Of a stretch of DNA of 64,000 nt, positions 35,090-43,015 are shown in pieces. The notes beneath the pieces are model-generated. The model was not told the DNA's origin. It ran no database searches and saw nothing but the letters and a program-made list of their open reading frames with translations. Within the stretch, counting starts at the first letter, position 1; each line of letters opens with the position of its first letter. The stretch spans positions 5,270,001 to 5,334,000 of the forward strand of contig NZ_CP182947.1 in NCBI RefSeq assembly GCF_048320135.1, read 5' to 3'. This DNA is from Ideonella_A sakaiensis_A. GTDB taxonomy: Bacteria > Pseudomonadota > Gammaproteobacteria > Burkholderiales > Burkholderiaceae_C. Made by a program: the position numbers and the translations under genes.

Positions 35090-36178
35090 CTATTTTCTGT
35101 CGACCGATTTCATTGACAGCATCATGCTGTCGAAGCTGCCTTCGGCGAAGCGTGACCACAGCACCTGGTCGTCGCGGTACTTGATGAAGCTGTCGAAGAT
35201 CTTGCGCCAGGTCGCGTTTTTCGCCGACAGCTCGGCGAACAGGTCGTTTGCTTCCTTCCATGCGGCGACGCCGACTTCACGCGGGAATGGCTTGACGATG
35301 GCGCCGCCACCAACCAGCCGCCGCAGCGCATTCGGATTCAGCGTGTCATATTTGGCCTGCATGTCGATGTGCGCCTCGCTGCATGCCAGCGCGAAGATCT
35401 GCTGATAGTCCTTCGGCAACGCTTCGAAAGCCTTCGCATTCACGTACATCGTGATCTGGCCGCACGGGTCCCAGTAGCTCGGGTAGTGGTAGAACTTGGC
35501 GATCTTGTGCATGCCGAGTTTCTCGTCGTCGTACGGGCCGATGAACTCGGCGGCGTCGATCGTGTTTTTCTCGAGCGCGGTGTAAATGTCGCCGGCGGGG
35601 ATGCTCTGCGGCACGACGCCCATGCGCTGCAGCACGACGCCGCCGAAGCCGCCGATGCGGAATTTCAGCCCCTTCATGTCGGCCAGGCTCTTGATTTCCT
35701 TGCGGAACCAGCCGCCCATCTGCGTGCCGGTATTGCCACACGGGAAATTGACGATGTTGTAGTCGCGGTAGAACTCGCGCAGCAGTGGCAGGCCGCCGCC
35801 GGCGTACATCCAGCTCGTCATCTGGCGCGAGGTCATGCCGAACGGCACCTGGCCGTCGAGCGCGAAGGTCGGGTCCTTGCCGAAGAAGAAGACCGATGCG
35901 GTGTGTGCGCATTCGACGGTGCCCTGCTGCACGGCATCGGCCACCTGCAGGGCGGGAACCAGTTCGCCGGGACCATGCACGCTGATCTCGAAATTGCCGT
36001 TGGTCGCTGCCGACACCTTCTTCGCCACCACTTCGGCGGCGGCATAAATCGTATCGAGGTTCTTCGGCCAGCTGGAGGCAAGCCTCCAGCGGACCTGCGG
36101 CTGCTGCGCACGCACGATGGCGGGTGCGGCGAGGACGGTGCCACCGGCGGCGGCTTGCAGCATCAGGCGTCGTTGCAT
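35090..36178 (-). CDS. dctP: TRAP transporter periplasmic binding protein (DctP; mannitol/chloroaromatic subtype)
   Basis: A 362-residue binding protein with a signal MQRRLMLQAAAGGTVLAAPAIVRAQ. The mature protein starts VRWRLASSWPKNLDTIY and contains GLKFRIGGFGGVVLQRMGVVPQSIPAGDIYTALEKNTIDAAEF, including the conserved Arg that pairs with a carboxylate ligand; the GDIYTALEKN-IDAAE block is typical. The subtype is that annotated for mannitol/chloroaromatic or alpha-keto acid (TakP-like) TRAPs. It has no dctQM beside it, but the DctQ/DctM pair at 27242-29354 is of the same subtype and likely its membrane partner. It is divergent from the GntR gene. Confidence 0.92.
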   Translation of the reverse strand: MQRRLMLQAAAGGTVLAAPAIVRAQQPQVRWRLASSWPKNLDTIYAAAEVVAKKVSAATNGNFEISVHGPGELVPALQVADAVQQGTVECAHTASVFFFGKDPTFALDGQVPFGMTSRQMTSWMYAGGGLPLLREFYRDYNIVNFPCGNTGTQMGGWFRKEIKSLADMKGLKFRIGGFGGVVLQRMGVVPQSIPAGDIYTALEKNTIDAAEFIGPYDDEKLGMHKIAKFYHYPSYWDPCGQITMYVNAKAFEALPKDYQQIFALACSEAHIDMQAKYDTLNPNALRRLVGGGAIVKPFPREVGVAAWKEANDLFAELSAKNATWRKIFDSFIKYRDDQVLWSRFAEGSFDSMMLSMKSVDRK

Positions 36179-36256
36179 CTCTGTATCTCCAAAGAGGGCC
36201 CCTCGGCCCGGTTGTGCCGCTTGCGCGGCGGGTTTGACTACTGGTATGATGAGTAC
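36179..36256. promoter_or_regulatory. Divergent dctP / GntR promoter region
   Basis: A 78-bp spacer between divergent dctP and the FadR-type regulator. The right half is AT-rich for this genome and contains TACT (36237-36240) and AGTA (36252-36255) around GGTATGATG, a small inverted repeat just upstream of the regulator ATG; FadR-type GntR operators often contain TGGT...ACCA, and a TGGTATGATGA element is present here. Position suggests autoregulation and control of both directions. Confidence 0.4.
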
Positions 36257-37060
36257 ATGAGTGATGATTATGAATCGACTGCAGTGAACAGTCAACGCGG
36301 TTTTTCTCCAGCCGAGGCGGGCGAGCGCATTTCGCGGCGCAAGCTGTCGCACGAGGTGCAGGAGCGGCTGCTTGCGCGCATCCGCTCCGGCGAGTTCGCG
36401 GTCGGTGCGTGGCTGCCGTCGGAACGCGACCTGATGCAGGGTTTCGGCGTCGGCCGGCCCGCGGTGCGCGAGGCGCTGCAGTCGCTCGAGCGCATGGGTC
36501 TGGTCGCGATCGTCCACGGCGAAGGCGCCAGGGTGCTGCCGCTGTCGGCGGACAAGGTGATCGGGCAGATCTCGGAAGCGGCGATGCATTTGCTGTCCGG
36601 CTCCAGCGACCTGGTCGAGCACTTGAAGGAAGCGCGGCTGCAGTTCGAGGTCGGCATGGCGCGGCTGGCCGCGCAGCGTGCGACAGCCGAGCAGATCGAG
36701 CAGTTGCGCCAGTTGCTCGACGAACACAAGGCAAGCGTCGACGATGCCGATCGTTTCCTGCAGACCGACATGGCCTTCCACCGCGGCATCGCGGCGATCA
36801 CCGGCAATCCGATCTACAGCGCGGTGTCGCAGGCGATGCTGCAGTGGCTCGAGCAGTTCCACCACGAGGCGGTGCGCGCGCCGGGCGTCGAAAGCACGAC
36901 GCTGGCCGAACACGTCAGGTTGTTCGACTGCATCGCCAAGCACGATGCCGATGGCGCCGCGAAGGCGCTGACCGCGCACCTGACGCGTGCCAACCGGCAC
37001 TACGGAGTCCGGAACCCGCCGCCGAAACCTGCGGCTTCTTCTCGAAGGAAATCCAAGTGA
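36257..37060 (+). CDS. FadR-subfamily GntR transcriptional regulator
   Basis: A 267-residue regulator. The winged helix contains RRKLSHEVQERLLARIRSGEF, LPSERDLMQGFGVGRPAVRE and the GLVAIVHGEGARV wing, the GntR signature. The C-terminal FCD domain has the metal-ligand residues in DTDMAFHRGIA-like (LQTDMAFHRGIAAIT), EQFHHEAVR and EHVRLFDCIAKHDADGAAKAL with the two His. FCD proteins bind small carboxylates such as lactate, gluconate or fatty acyl-CoA. The ATG at 36257 was chosen as the start because the domain begins about 30 residues in. Its stop overlaps the GTG of the following gene, and it is divergent from dctP, so it probably controls uptake and catabolism of the same compound. Confidence 0.92.
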   Translation: MSDDYESTAVNSQRGFSPAEAGERISRRKLSHEVQERLLARIRSGEFAVGAWLPSERDLMQGFGVGRPAVREALQSLERMGLVAIVHGEGARVLPLSADKVIGQISEAAMHLLSGSSDLVEHLKEARLQFEVGMARLAAQRATAEQIEQLRQLLDEHKASVDDADRFLQTDMAFHRGIAAITGNPIYSAVSQAMLQWLEQFHHEAVRAPGVESTTLAEHVRLFDCIAKHDADGAAKALTAHLTRANRHYGVRNPPPKPAASSRRKSK

Positions 37061-37953
37061 AAGACCCCACCTGGCTGGAAGTGGCGCTGAACGGCCCCTG
37101 GTCGCGCAGCCGCCAGCCCAACATCCCGGTCCGCGCCAGCGAGATCGCCGAGGCGGCGCTCGCCTGCGCCGACGCCGGCGCATCGATCATCCACTTCCAC
37201 GCCTACGACCCGGCGAGCGGCCGGCAGCGCGACGACTACGAGATCTATGCGCCGATCATCGAGCGAATCCGCTCCCGAGCCGACGTGATCTGCTACGGCA
37301 CCTTGCCGTTTGCCGGCAGCATCGACGCACCGAACCCGCTGACGCCGCAGCAGCGCTTCAGCGCAGTCGACCAGTTGGTGCGTGCCGGCCTGATCGAGTG
37401 GTCGGTGGTCGACCCGGGCTCGACGAATATCAGCCATTACAGCGACATCGCAGCCGGCAAGGAAGGTTTTGTCTACGCGAATCCCGAAGCGCACATCCGC
37501 CATGGGCTGTCGCTCGCGCAGCAGCATCACATCACGCCGTCGTATGCAATCTATGAGCCGGGTTTTTTGCGCCTCGGTGCGGCGCTGCATCGCGCCTACC
37601 CGGGTGCGCCGGTGCCGATCTACCGGCTGATGTTTTCGCAGCACATCGCATTCGGCTTTCCACCGGCCGACTGGGCGCTCGACGCCTATCTGAAACTGCT
37701 CGAGCAGGAACAGCCCGGTGCGCCGTGGATGGTCGCCGGGCTCGGCGTCGAGCTCGGCGAGCTGGTGCCGGCTGCGGTCGAACGCGGTGGCCATGTGCGG
37801 GTCGGCCTCGAGGATGCGCCGATGGGCTGCACGCAGGACAACGTCGCGCTGGTGCAGCAGGCTCGGCGTCGCATCGAGCAGGCCGGCGGCAAGCTGGCCA
37901 GTGCGGCGCAGGTGCGCGAGCGGCTGCAACGCGATCTGCCGGCAAGGAGCTGA
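37057..37953 (+). CDS. Beta-keto acid cleavage enzyme (BKACE, DUF849)
   Basis: A 298-residue TIM-barrel protein of the 3-keto-5-aminohexanoate cleavage enzyme family. It has the zinc-binding His46 and His48 in IIHFHAYD, the ALNGPWSRS N-terminus and LGVELGELVPAAVERGGHVRVGLEDAP near the end with the conserved Arg and Glu/Asp pair. Family members condense a beta-keto acid with acetyl-CoA to give acetoacetate and a CoA ester; the substrate varies between subfamilies and cannot be assigned here. It starts with GTG overlapping the regulator stop (GTGA), preceded by GAAGGAA. It is followed by the haloacetate-dehalogenase-like gene 4 bp later, so the operon is tightly packed. Confidence 0.88.
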   Translation: MKDPTWLEVALNGPWSRSRQPNIPVRASEIAEAALACADAGASIIHFHAYDPASGRQRDDYEIYAPIIERIRSRADVICYGTLPFAGSIDAPNPLTPQQRFSAVDQLVRAGLIEWSVVDPGSTNISHYSDIAAGKEGFVYANPEAHIRHGLSLAQQHHITPSYAIYEPGFLRLGAALHRAYPGAPVPIYRLMFSQHIAFGFPPADWALDAYLKLLEQEQPGAPWMVAGLGVELGELVPAAVERGGHVRVGLEDAPMGCTQDNVALVQQARRRIEQAGGKLASAAQVRERLQRDLPARS

Positions 37954-37957
37954 CAAG

Positions 37958-38863
37958 ATGGCACTGTTTCCAGCCGAATTCGAACGGCATCGCTTCGACG
38001 CAAGCGGCGCACAGATCAACTATCTGCGTGCAGGTTCGGGCACGCCGGTGCTGCTGCTGCACGGTTATCCGCAGACACACGCCTGCTGGCACGGCGTCGC
38101 GCCCGAACTGGCTCGCCGCCACACGGTGATCTGCCCGGACCTGCGCGGCTACGGCGATTCGTCGAAGCCGCAGGGGCTGCCGGACCACTCCAACTATTCG
38201 AAGCGCGTGATGGCGCAGGACATGGTCGAGCTGATGGCCTCGCTCGGTTTCGAGCGTTTCCAGCTGGTCGGCCATGACCGCGGCGGCCGCGTTGCGCACC
38301 GGCTCGCCGCCGACCATCCACAACGGGTGCACACGCTGACGGTGCTCGACATCTCGCCGACGCTGAAGATGTTCGAGCGCACCGACATGGCGTTTGCGAA
38401 AGCCTATTACCACTGGTTCCTGATGCTGCAGCCGCCGCCGCTGCCCGAGCAGATGCTGGCCGGCCGGGTGCCGTTCAACATCCTCGGCCGGGTCGGCCGC
38501 GACGAGCCCGACCTGGGCAAATTCGCCGACGAGGCGGTGCGCGAATATGTGCGCTGCTTCGACGATCCGGCGGCGATCCATGCCAGCTGCGAGGACTACC
38601 GCGCCGCCGGCACGATCGACCTCGAACACGACCGCGCCGACCGCGCCGCCGGCCGCAAGCTGCCGATGCCGGTGCTGGCCTTGTGGGGCGCCGACGGTGT
38701 CGTCGGCTCGATGTTCGATTGCCTTGCCGACTGGCGCGAGGTTGCCGACGACGTGACCGGCCGGGCGCTGCCGTGTGGCCACTTCGTGCCGGAAGAGGCG
38801 CCGGCGCAGACGCTGGCCGAGGTTTCGGCATTTTTCGACAAGCATCCGCTGGAGGCGGCATGA
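37958..38863 (+). CDS. Haloacetate (fluoroacetate) dehalogenase-like alpha/beta hydrolase
   Basis: A 301-residue alpha/beta hydrolase. It has the full residue set known from fluoroacetate dehalogenases: nucleophile Asp107 and Arg108/Arg111 in GHDRGGRVAHR, Asp131 in VLDISPT, the halide-pocket His152-Trp153 (YYHWF) and Tyr214 (CEDYRA), and catalytic His275 in PCGHFVPEE. The numbers run 3 to 5 below those of the Rhodopseudomonas enzyme, with constant offset. HGYPQTHACWH and RGYGDSSKP are also typical. The enzyme would displace halide from 2-haloacetates to give glycolate. A related epoxide-hydrolase-like or ester activity cannot be excluded without assay. Its stop overlaps the ilvD-like start as ATGA. 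Confidence 0.82.
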   Translation: MALFPAEFERHRFDASGAQINYLRAGSGTPVLLLHGYPQTHACWHGVAPELARRHTVICPDLRGYGDSSKPQGLPDHSNYSKRVMAQDMVELMASLGFERFQLVGHDRGGRVAHRLAADHPQRVHTLTVLDISPTLKMFERTDMAFAKAYYHWFLMLQPPPLPEQMLAGRVPFNILGRVGRDEPDLGKFADEAVREYVRCFDDPAAIHASCEDYRAAGTIDLEHDRADRAAGRKLPMPVLALWGADGVVGSMFDCLADWREVADDVTGRALPCGHFVPEEAPAQTLAEVSAFFDKHPLEAA

Positions 38864-40584
38864 GCAGCAAGGATTTCGACACCCGCCACAAGAGCCGCGT
38901 GCTGCTCGAAGGCACCGACCGCGCGGTCGCACGCGGCATGATGAAGGCGGTCGGCTTCAGCGACGACGACCTGAGGCGTCCGCAGATCGGTGTCGCCCAC
39001 TGCTGGATCGGCACGATGCCGTGCAACTGGACCCACCGCGAGCTGGCAGCGAAGGTGATGGAAGGCATCCGCGAGGCCGGCGGCACGCCGCTCGAGGTCA
39101 ATACCGTCGCGATCAATGACGGCATCACGACCGGCACCGAGGGCATGAAAACCTCGCTGGTCAGCCGCGAGGTGATTGCCGATTCGGTCGAACTGGTTGC
39201 GCGCGGCCACATGTTCGATGCGCTGGTCGTGATCGCCGGCTGCGACAAGACGATTCCGGCGATGGCGATGGCGCTCGGCCGCCTCGACATTCCCGGGCTG
39301 CTGCTGTACAGCGGCTCGATCAAGTCGGGCGCCTGCCATGCGAAAGAAGGTTTGTTCGCCGGCCGCAAGCTGACGATCCAGGATATCTACGAGGCAATCG
39401 GCGCCTTCAATGCCGGGCGCATCAGCGAAACCGAATTCAGGGATGTCGAGGACCACGCCTGCCCGGGCGCCGGCGCCTGCGGCGGCCAGTTCACCGCGAA
39501 CACGATGGCGACCGCCTGCGAGATGCTGGGGCTGTCGCCGATGGGTCTGGGCGGCATTTCCGCACCCGACGCCGCGAAGGCAGAGGCGGCCAGGCAGTGC
39601 GGCGCGATGGTGATGGACCTGCTGCGCGACGGCATCACGCCGCGCTCGCTGGTCACCCGCCGCAGCTTCGAGAATGCGATCACCGGCGTGATGGCGACCG
39701 GCGGCTCGACCAATGCGGTGCTGCACCTGCTCGCGATGGCGCGCGAATTCCGCGTGCCGCTGGCAATCGACGATTTCGACGTGATCTCGCGGCGCACGCC
39801 GGTGCTCGCCGATCTGAAGCCGTGGGGCAACTACACCGCACCCGAGCTGCACGAAGCCGGCGGCATGTCGGTGGTCGGCAAGCGGCTGCTGGAGGCTGGG
39901 CTGCTGCATGCCGACGAGTTGACGGTGAGCGGGCGGACGTTGCGCGACGAGGTCACGCTGGCGCACGAGCCGGATGGCCAGCGCGTGATCCGGCCGCTGT
40001 CGGATCCGCTGAAGCCGCAGGGCGGCATCGCGATCCTGCACGGCAACCTCGCGCCGGGCGGCTGCGTGATCAAGCTGTCGGGGCAGGCGAAGGCAGTGCA
40101 CCGCGGGCCTGCGCGGGTCTTCGACCGCGAGGAAGATGCGTTCCAGGCGATCAAGGCCGGCCAGGTCGTTGCCAACGATGTGCTGGTGCTGCGTTTTGAA
40201 GGACCGAAGGGCGGACCCGGCATGCGCGAGATGCAGCTCGTCACCGGCGCGCTGCAGGGTGCCGGCCTCGGCGAGACGGTTGCCCTCGTCACTGATGGCC
40301 GGTTTTCCGGCGCGACGCGCGGCTTCGTGATCGGCCACGTGGTGCCGGAGGCGGTCGACGGTGGGCCGATCGCGATCGTGCAGGACGGCGACCCGCTGCT
40401 GATCGATGTCGCGTCGCGTCGCCTCGAGCTCGAACTGCCGGACGAGGTGATCCGCCAGCGGCTGCTCGGCTGGCAAGCGCCGCCGCCGAACGCCGCAGCG
40501 ACCGGTGTGCTCGGCAAATTTGCGCGCCTGGTGTCCGACGCGTCGCAGGGCGCGGTGACCAGCGGTCTGCCCGACGTCGGGTGA
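38860..40584 (+). CDS. IlvD/Edd family dehydratase (dihydroxy-acid dehydratase type)
   Basis: A 574-residue iron-sulfur dehydratase. Cluster cysteines are in TMPCNWTHREL, VIAGCDKTIPAMAMA and DHACPGAGACGGQFTANTMA, as in dihydroxy-acid dehydratase, and the TDGRFSGATRGFVIGH C-terminal motif with the catalytic Ser is intact. DHAD makes branched-chain 2-keto acids from 2,3-dihydroxy acids, whereas close relatives act on sugar acids. Its place in an operon with a GntR regulator, a BKACE and a dehalogenase, away from other ilv genes, favours a catabolic role on a hydroxy or sugar acid. The ATG overlaps the preceding stop (ATGA). Confidence 0.88.
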   Translation: MSSKDFDTRHKSRVLLEGTDRAVARGMMKAVGFSDDDLRRPQIGVAHCWIGTMPCNWTHRELAAKVMEGIREAGGTPLEVNTVAINDGITTGTEGMKTSLVSREVIADSVELVARGHMFDALVVIAGCDKTIPAMAMALGRLDIPGLLLYSGSIKSGACHAKEGLFAGRKLTIQDIYEAIGAFNAGRISETEFRDVEDHACPGAGACGGQFTANTMATACEMLGLSPMGLGGISAPDAAKAEAARQCGAMVMDLLRDGITPRSLVTRRSFENAITGVMATGGSTNAVLHLLAMAREFRVPLAIDDFDVISRRTPVLADLKPWGNYTAPELHEAGGMSVVGKRLLEAGLLHADELTVSGRTLRDEVTLAHEPDGQRVIRPLSDPLKPQGGIAILHGNLAPGGCVIKLSGQAKAVHRGPARVFDREEDAFQAIKAGQVVANDVLVLRFEGPKGGPGMREMQLVTGALQGAGLGETVALVTDGRFSGATRGFVIGHVVPEAVDGGPIAIVQDGDPLLIDVASRRLELELPDEVIRQRLLGWQAPPPNAAATGVLGKFARLVSDASQGAVTSGLPDVG

Positions 40585-40588
40585 TGTC

Positions 40589-41512
40589 TCAACGCTGATC
40601 GTCGTCGCGCGCGCGGCCGGCGGTTTCCTTCAGTTCCTCGGTCAGCCACTGCGCCAGCGCCTGCGTTTCCGGGCGCGAGCGCAGGTGCGGCGCAATCCAC
40701 AACGCGAGTTTGTGCGGCCCCGGTGCAAAGCCGAATGGCGCGACCAGCTTGCCCGACTGCAGGTCGTCGAGCACCAGCATGCGCGGCACCGGCGCGATGC
40801 CGAGGCCGCAGGCCGCGGCCTGGATCAGCACGTAGAAATGCTCGAAACGCTCGCGCGCCTGCAATTCCAGCCCGGTGATGCCGGCGGCCTCTGCCCACTC
40901 GGTCCAGGCATTCGGCCGCGTCTTCGTGACCAGCAGCCTCGCGTCGACCAGATCGGCTGGATCGACGATGCGCGCTTCGCGCATGTAATCGGGTGAGCAG
41001 ACCGGACCGACCCATTCGGTGACCAGTTCGCGCACGACGACATCCTCCGGCGGCGCCACCATCGTATTGCGGATCGCGACGCCGATGTTCTCGCGCACGA
41101 CGTCGACCGGCCCATAGTTCACGTTGAACTGCAGTTCGATATCGGGATGCCGCTGATTGAAGCGCACCAGCCGCGGGATCAGCCAGTGCGTCAGGATCGA
41201 CGCCGAACACGACAAGGTCAGCGGGCCCGGCTTCAACTGGTCCAGCGTCGCCTGCATCAGCTTCAGGGCCGCGGCAACACCTTCGGCGAGCCGGGCGCCG
41301 TCCGGCGTCGGGTCGGTCGAGTGCGCGCCGCGTGTCAGCAATGCAAGCCCCAGCGTTTCTTCCAGTGCGCGGATGTGGCGGCTGATCGCGCCATGCGTGA
41401 CCGACAGTTCGTCGGCTGCCGCAGTCATGCTGCGCAGACGGGCCGTCGCCTCGAAGGCGCGCAGTGCATTGAAGGACGGTCGGGTCGAGTTCGGCACGTC
41501 GTGACTTTTCAT
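40589..41512 (-). CDS. LysR family transcriptional regulator (GcvA-like)
   Basis: A 307-residue LysR regulator (an in-frame start 4 codons earlier exists). The N-terminal helix-turn-helix reads FNALRAFEATARLRSMTAAA, then TAAADELSVTHGAISRHIRALEE, typical of the GcvA/AmpR branch. The remaining 220 residues are the substrate-binding domain. Divergent orientation to the RuBisCO-like gene across about 110 bp suggests it senses an intermediate of that pathway and activates it. It ends 4 bp from the ilvD-like gene on the other strand (convergent). Confidence 0.9.
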   Translation of the reverse strand: MKSHDVPNSTRPSFNALRAFEATARLRSMTAAADELSVTHGAISRHIRALEETLGLALLTRGAHSTDPTPDGARLAEGVAAALKLMQATLDQLKPGPLTLSCSASILTHWLIPRLVRFNQRHPDIELQFNVNYGPVDVVRENIGVAIRNTMVAPPEDVVVRELVTEWVGPVCSPDYMREARIVDPADLVDARLLVTKTRPNAWTEWAEAAGITGLELQARERFEHFYVLIQAAACGLGIAPVPRMLVLDDLQSGKLVAPFGFAPGPHKLALWIAPHLRSRPETQALAQWLTEELKETAGRARDDDQR

Positions 41513-41622
41513 CACAGGCGGCAAAGTTTAAATCGTTTGTCCCACATGACACGCGCGCGGATAGTCCTGTTCATCGGACCACAGGCATCGGGCCTGCGGT
41601 TGCAACGACGGGAAAAACCAAC
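41513..41622. promoter_or_regulatory. Divergent LysR / RuBisCO-like promoter region
   Basis: A spacer of about 110 bp between the LysR regulator and the RuBisCO-like gene. An AT-rich patch at 41524-41540 (AGTTTAAATCGTTTG) is the only clear base-composition anomaly and could hold a LysR box and the -35/-10 of either gene; I cannot place a convincing T-N11-A site. Confidence 0.35.
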
Positions 41623-42912
41623 GTGGTGATGCTGCGAAGCGACGGCGGTGAACGCGAGGAATTCAGGGCCCGCTATTTCGTCGAGAGCCCGGACCCGCTG
41701 CAGAAGGCGGCCGAGATCATCGCCGGCGAGCAGTCGTCCGGCACCTTCCTCGACGTGCCCGGCGAAACCGCCGAACTGAAGCGGCGCGCCCGCGCCCGCG
41801 TCACCCGCATCGATGCGCATCCGCCGGCGCTGAAACCGGCATTGCCGAGTGCGCTGGTCGAGCGGCGTGGCCATGCCGGTTTGTTCCACCGCGGCGAGAT
41901 CGAGATCGCCTTTCCGGTCGACAACATCGGCGCGAACCTGCCAACGCTGCTCGCGACGGTGGCCGGCAACCTGTACGAACTTGGCGAACTGACTGGCGTG
42001 CGGCTGCTCGACCTGGAGCTGCCGACGTCGTATGCGCAACGTTTTCCCGGCCCGCGTTTCGGCGTCGCGGGCACCCGCGCCAAGGCCGGCGTCTTCGGCC
42101 GACCGCTGATCGGCACGATCATCAAGCCGAGCATCGGCCTCGATGCCGCCCAGACGGCGGCGCTGGTCGATACGCTGCTGGCCGGCGGCATCGATTTCAT
42201 CAAGGACGACGAGCTGACGGCCGACCCGGCCCACGCGCCGTTCGAGCAGCGGCTCGCCGCAGTGATGCCGGTTGTCCATCGTCATGCCGACCGGCTCGGC
42301 CGGATGCCGATGTATGCGATCAACATCAGTGGCACGGTCGACGAGATGCGACGGCGGCACGACCAGGTGCTGCGGGCCGGCGGCACCTGCGTGATGGCCA
42401 GCATCAACTGGGTCGGCTTCTCGACCGTGCAGCACCTGCGGGAACACGGCGAGCTGCCGATCCATGGCCACCGCAATGGCTGGGGTGCGCTGACGCGCTC
42501 GCCGGAGCTCGGCATGTCGTTTGCGGCCTACAACAAGCTGTGGCGGCTGGCCGGCGTCGACCAACTGCACGTCGGCGGCCCGCGCGGCAAATTCTGCGAA
42601 CCGGATGCGACGGTGATCGAGGCCGCGCGCAGCTGCCTGAAATCGTTCGGCGGCTCGACGCCGGTGATGCCGGTCTTTTCGTCCGGCCAATGGGCCGGCC
42701 ATGCGCCGGAGCTGTTTGCCGCGCTCGGCAGCACCGACCTGATGCACCTGGCGGGCGGCGGCATCGTCAGCCACCCGGGCGGCGTTGCCGCCGGTGTTGC
42801 CAGCATGCGCGAGGCCTGGGAGGCCGCCGCCGCTGGTGTTCCGCTGCAGCGTTATGCCGACGAGCGCCCGGCGCTGCGCGCGGCGCTCGACAAGTTCGGC
42901 AGCCTGGTCTGA
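41623..42912 (+). CDS. RuBisCO-like protein (form IV), candidate 3-oxo-isoapionate-processing enzyme
   Basis: A 429-residue RuBisCO large-subunit homologue. Conserved: Asn116 (GNLYELG), Lys168 of GTIIKP, the carbamylated-lysine motif FIKDDE (Lys194, Asp196, Glu197), His283-Arg284, His316, loop-6-like Lys323 and GGGIVSHPGG at 378-387. Not conserved: the second lysine of KPK is Ser170, and the SGG motif reads SSG. So it is a RuBisCO-like protein, not a CO2-fixing enzyme. In acid-sugar catabolism such proteins decarboxylate 3-oxo-isoapionate 4-phosphate (OiaX) or act as 3-oxo-isoapionate transcarboxylase/hydrolase (OiaT). The ApnO-like gene in the same operon and the absence of a sugar-acid kinase favour the OiaT type. 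The start may be GTG 41623 or ATG 41629. Confidence 0.88.
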   Translation: MVMLRSDGGEREEFRARYFVESPDPLQKAAEIIAGEQSSGTFLDVPGETAELKRRARARVTRIDAHPPALKPALPSALVERRGHAGLFHRGEIEIAFPVDNIGANLPTLLATVAGNLYELGELTGVRLLDLELPTSYAQRFPGPRFGVAGTRAKAGVFGRPLIGTIIKPSIGLDAAQTAALVDTLLAGGIDFIKDDELTADPAHAPFEQRLAAVMPVVHRHADRLGRMPMYAINISGTVDEMRRRHDQVLRAGGTCVMASINWVGFSTVQHLREHGELPIHGHRNGWGALTRSPELGMSFAAYNKLWRLAGVDQLHVGGPRGKFCEPDATVIEAARSCLKSFGGSTPVMPVFSSGQWAGHAPELFAALGSTDLMHLAGGGIVSHPGGVAAGVASMREAWEAAAAGVPLQRYADERPALRAALDKFGSLV

Positions 42913-43015
42913 GCGCGCAGCCACCTGGTCCGATCGACGCTTTTCCACTTCACAGCAACCCCGGCTCGGCCGGCGCAGTACTGCCACACCGGCACCCCTC
43001 AACCCAGGAGACATC

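Noticed and set aside
38860..40584. Assignment of the IlvD-like gene to branched-chain amino acid synthesis
   Set aside because: No other ilv gene is nearby and it sits in a regulator-led catabolic operon, so only the family name is given.
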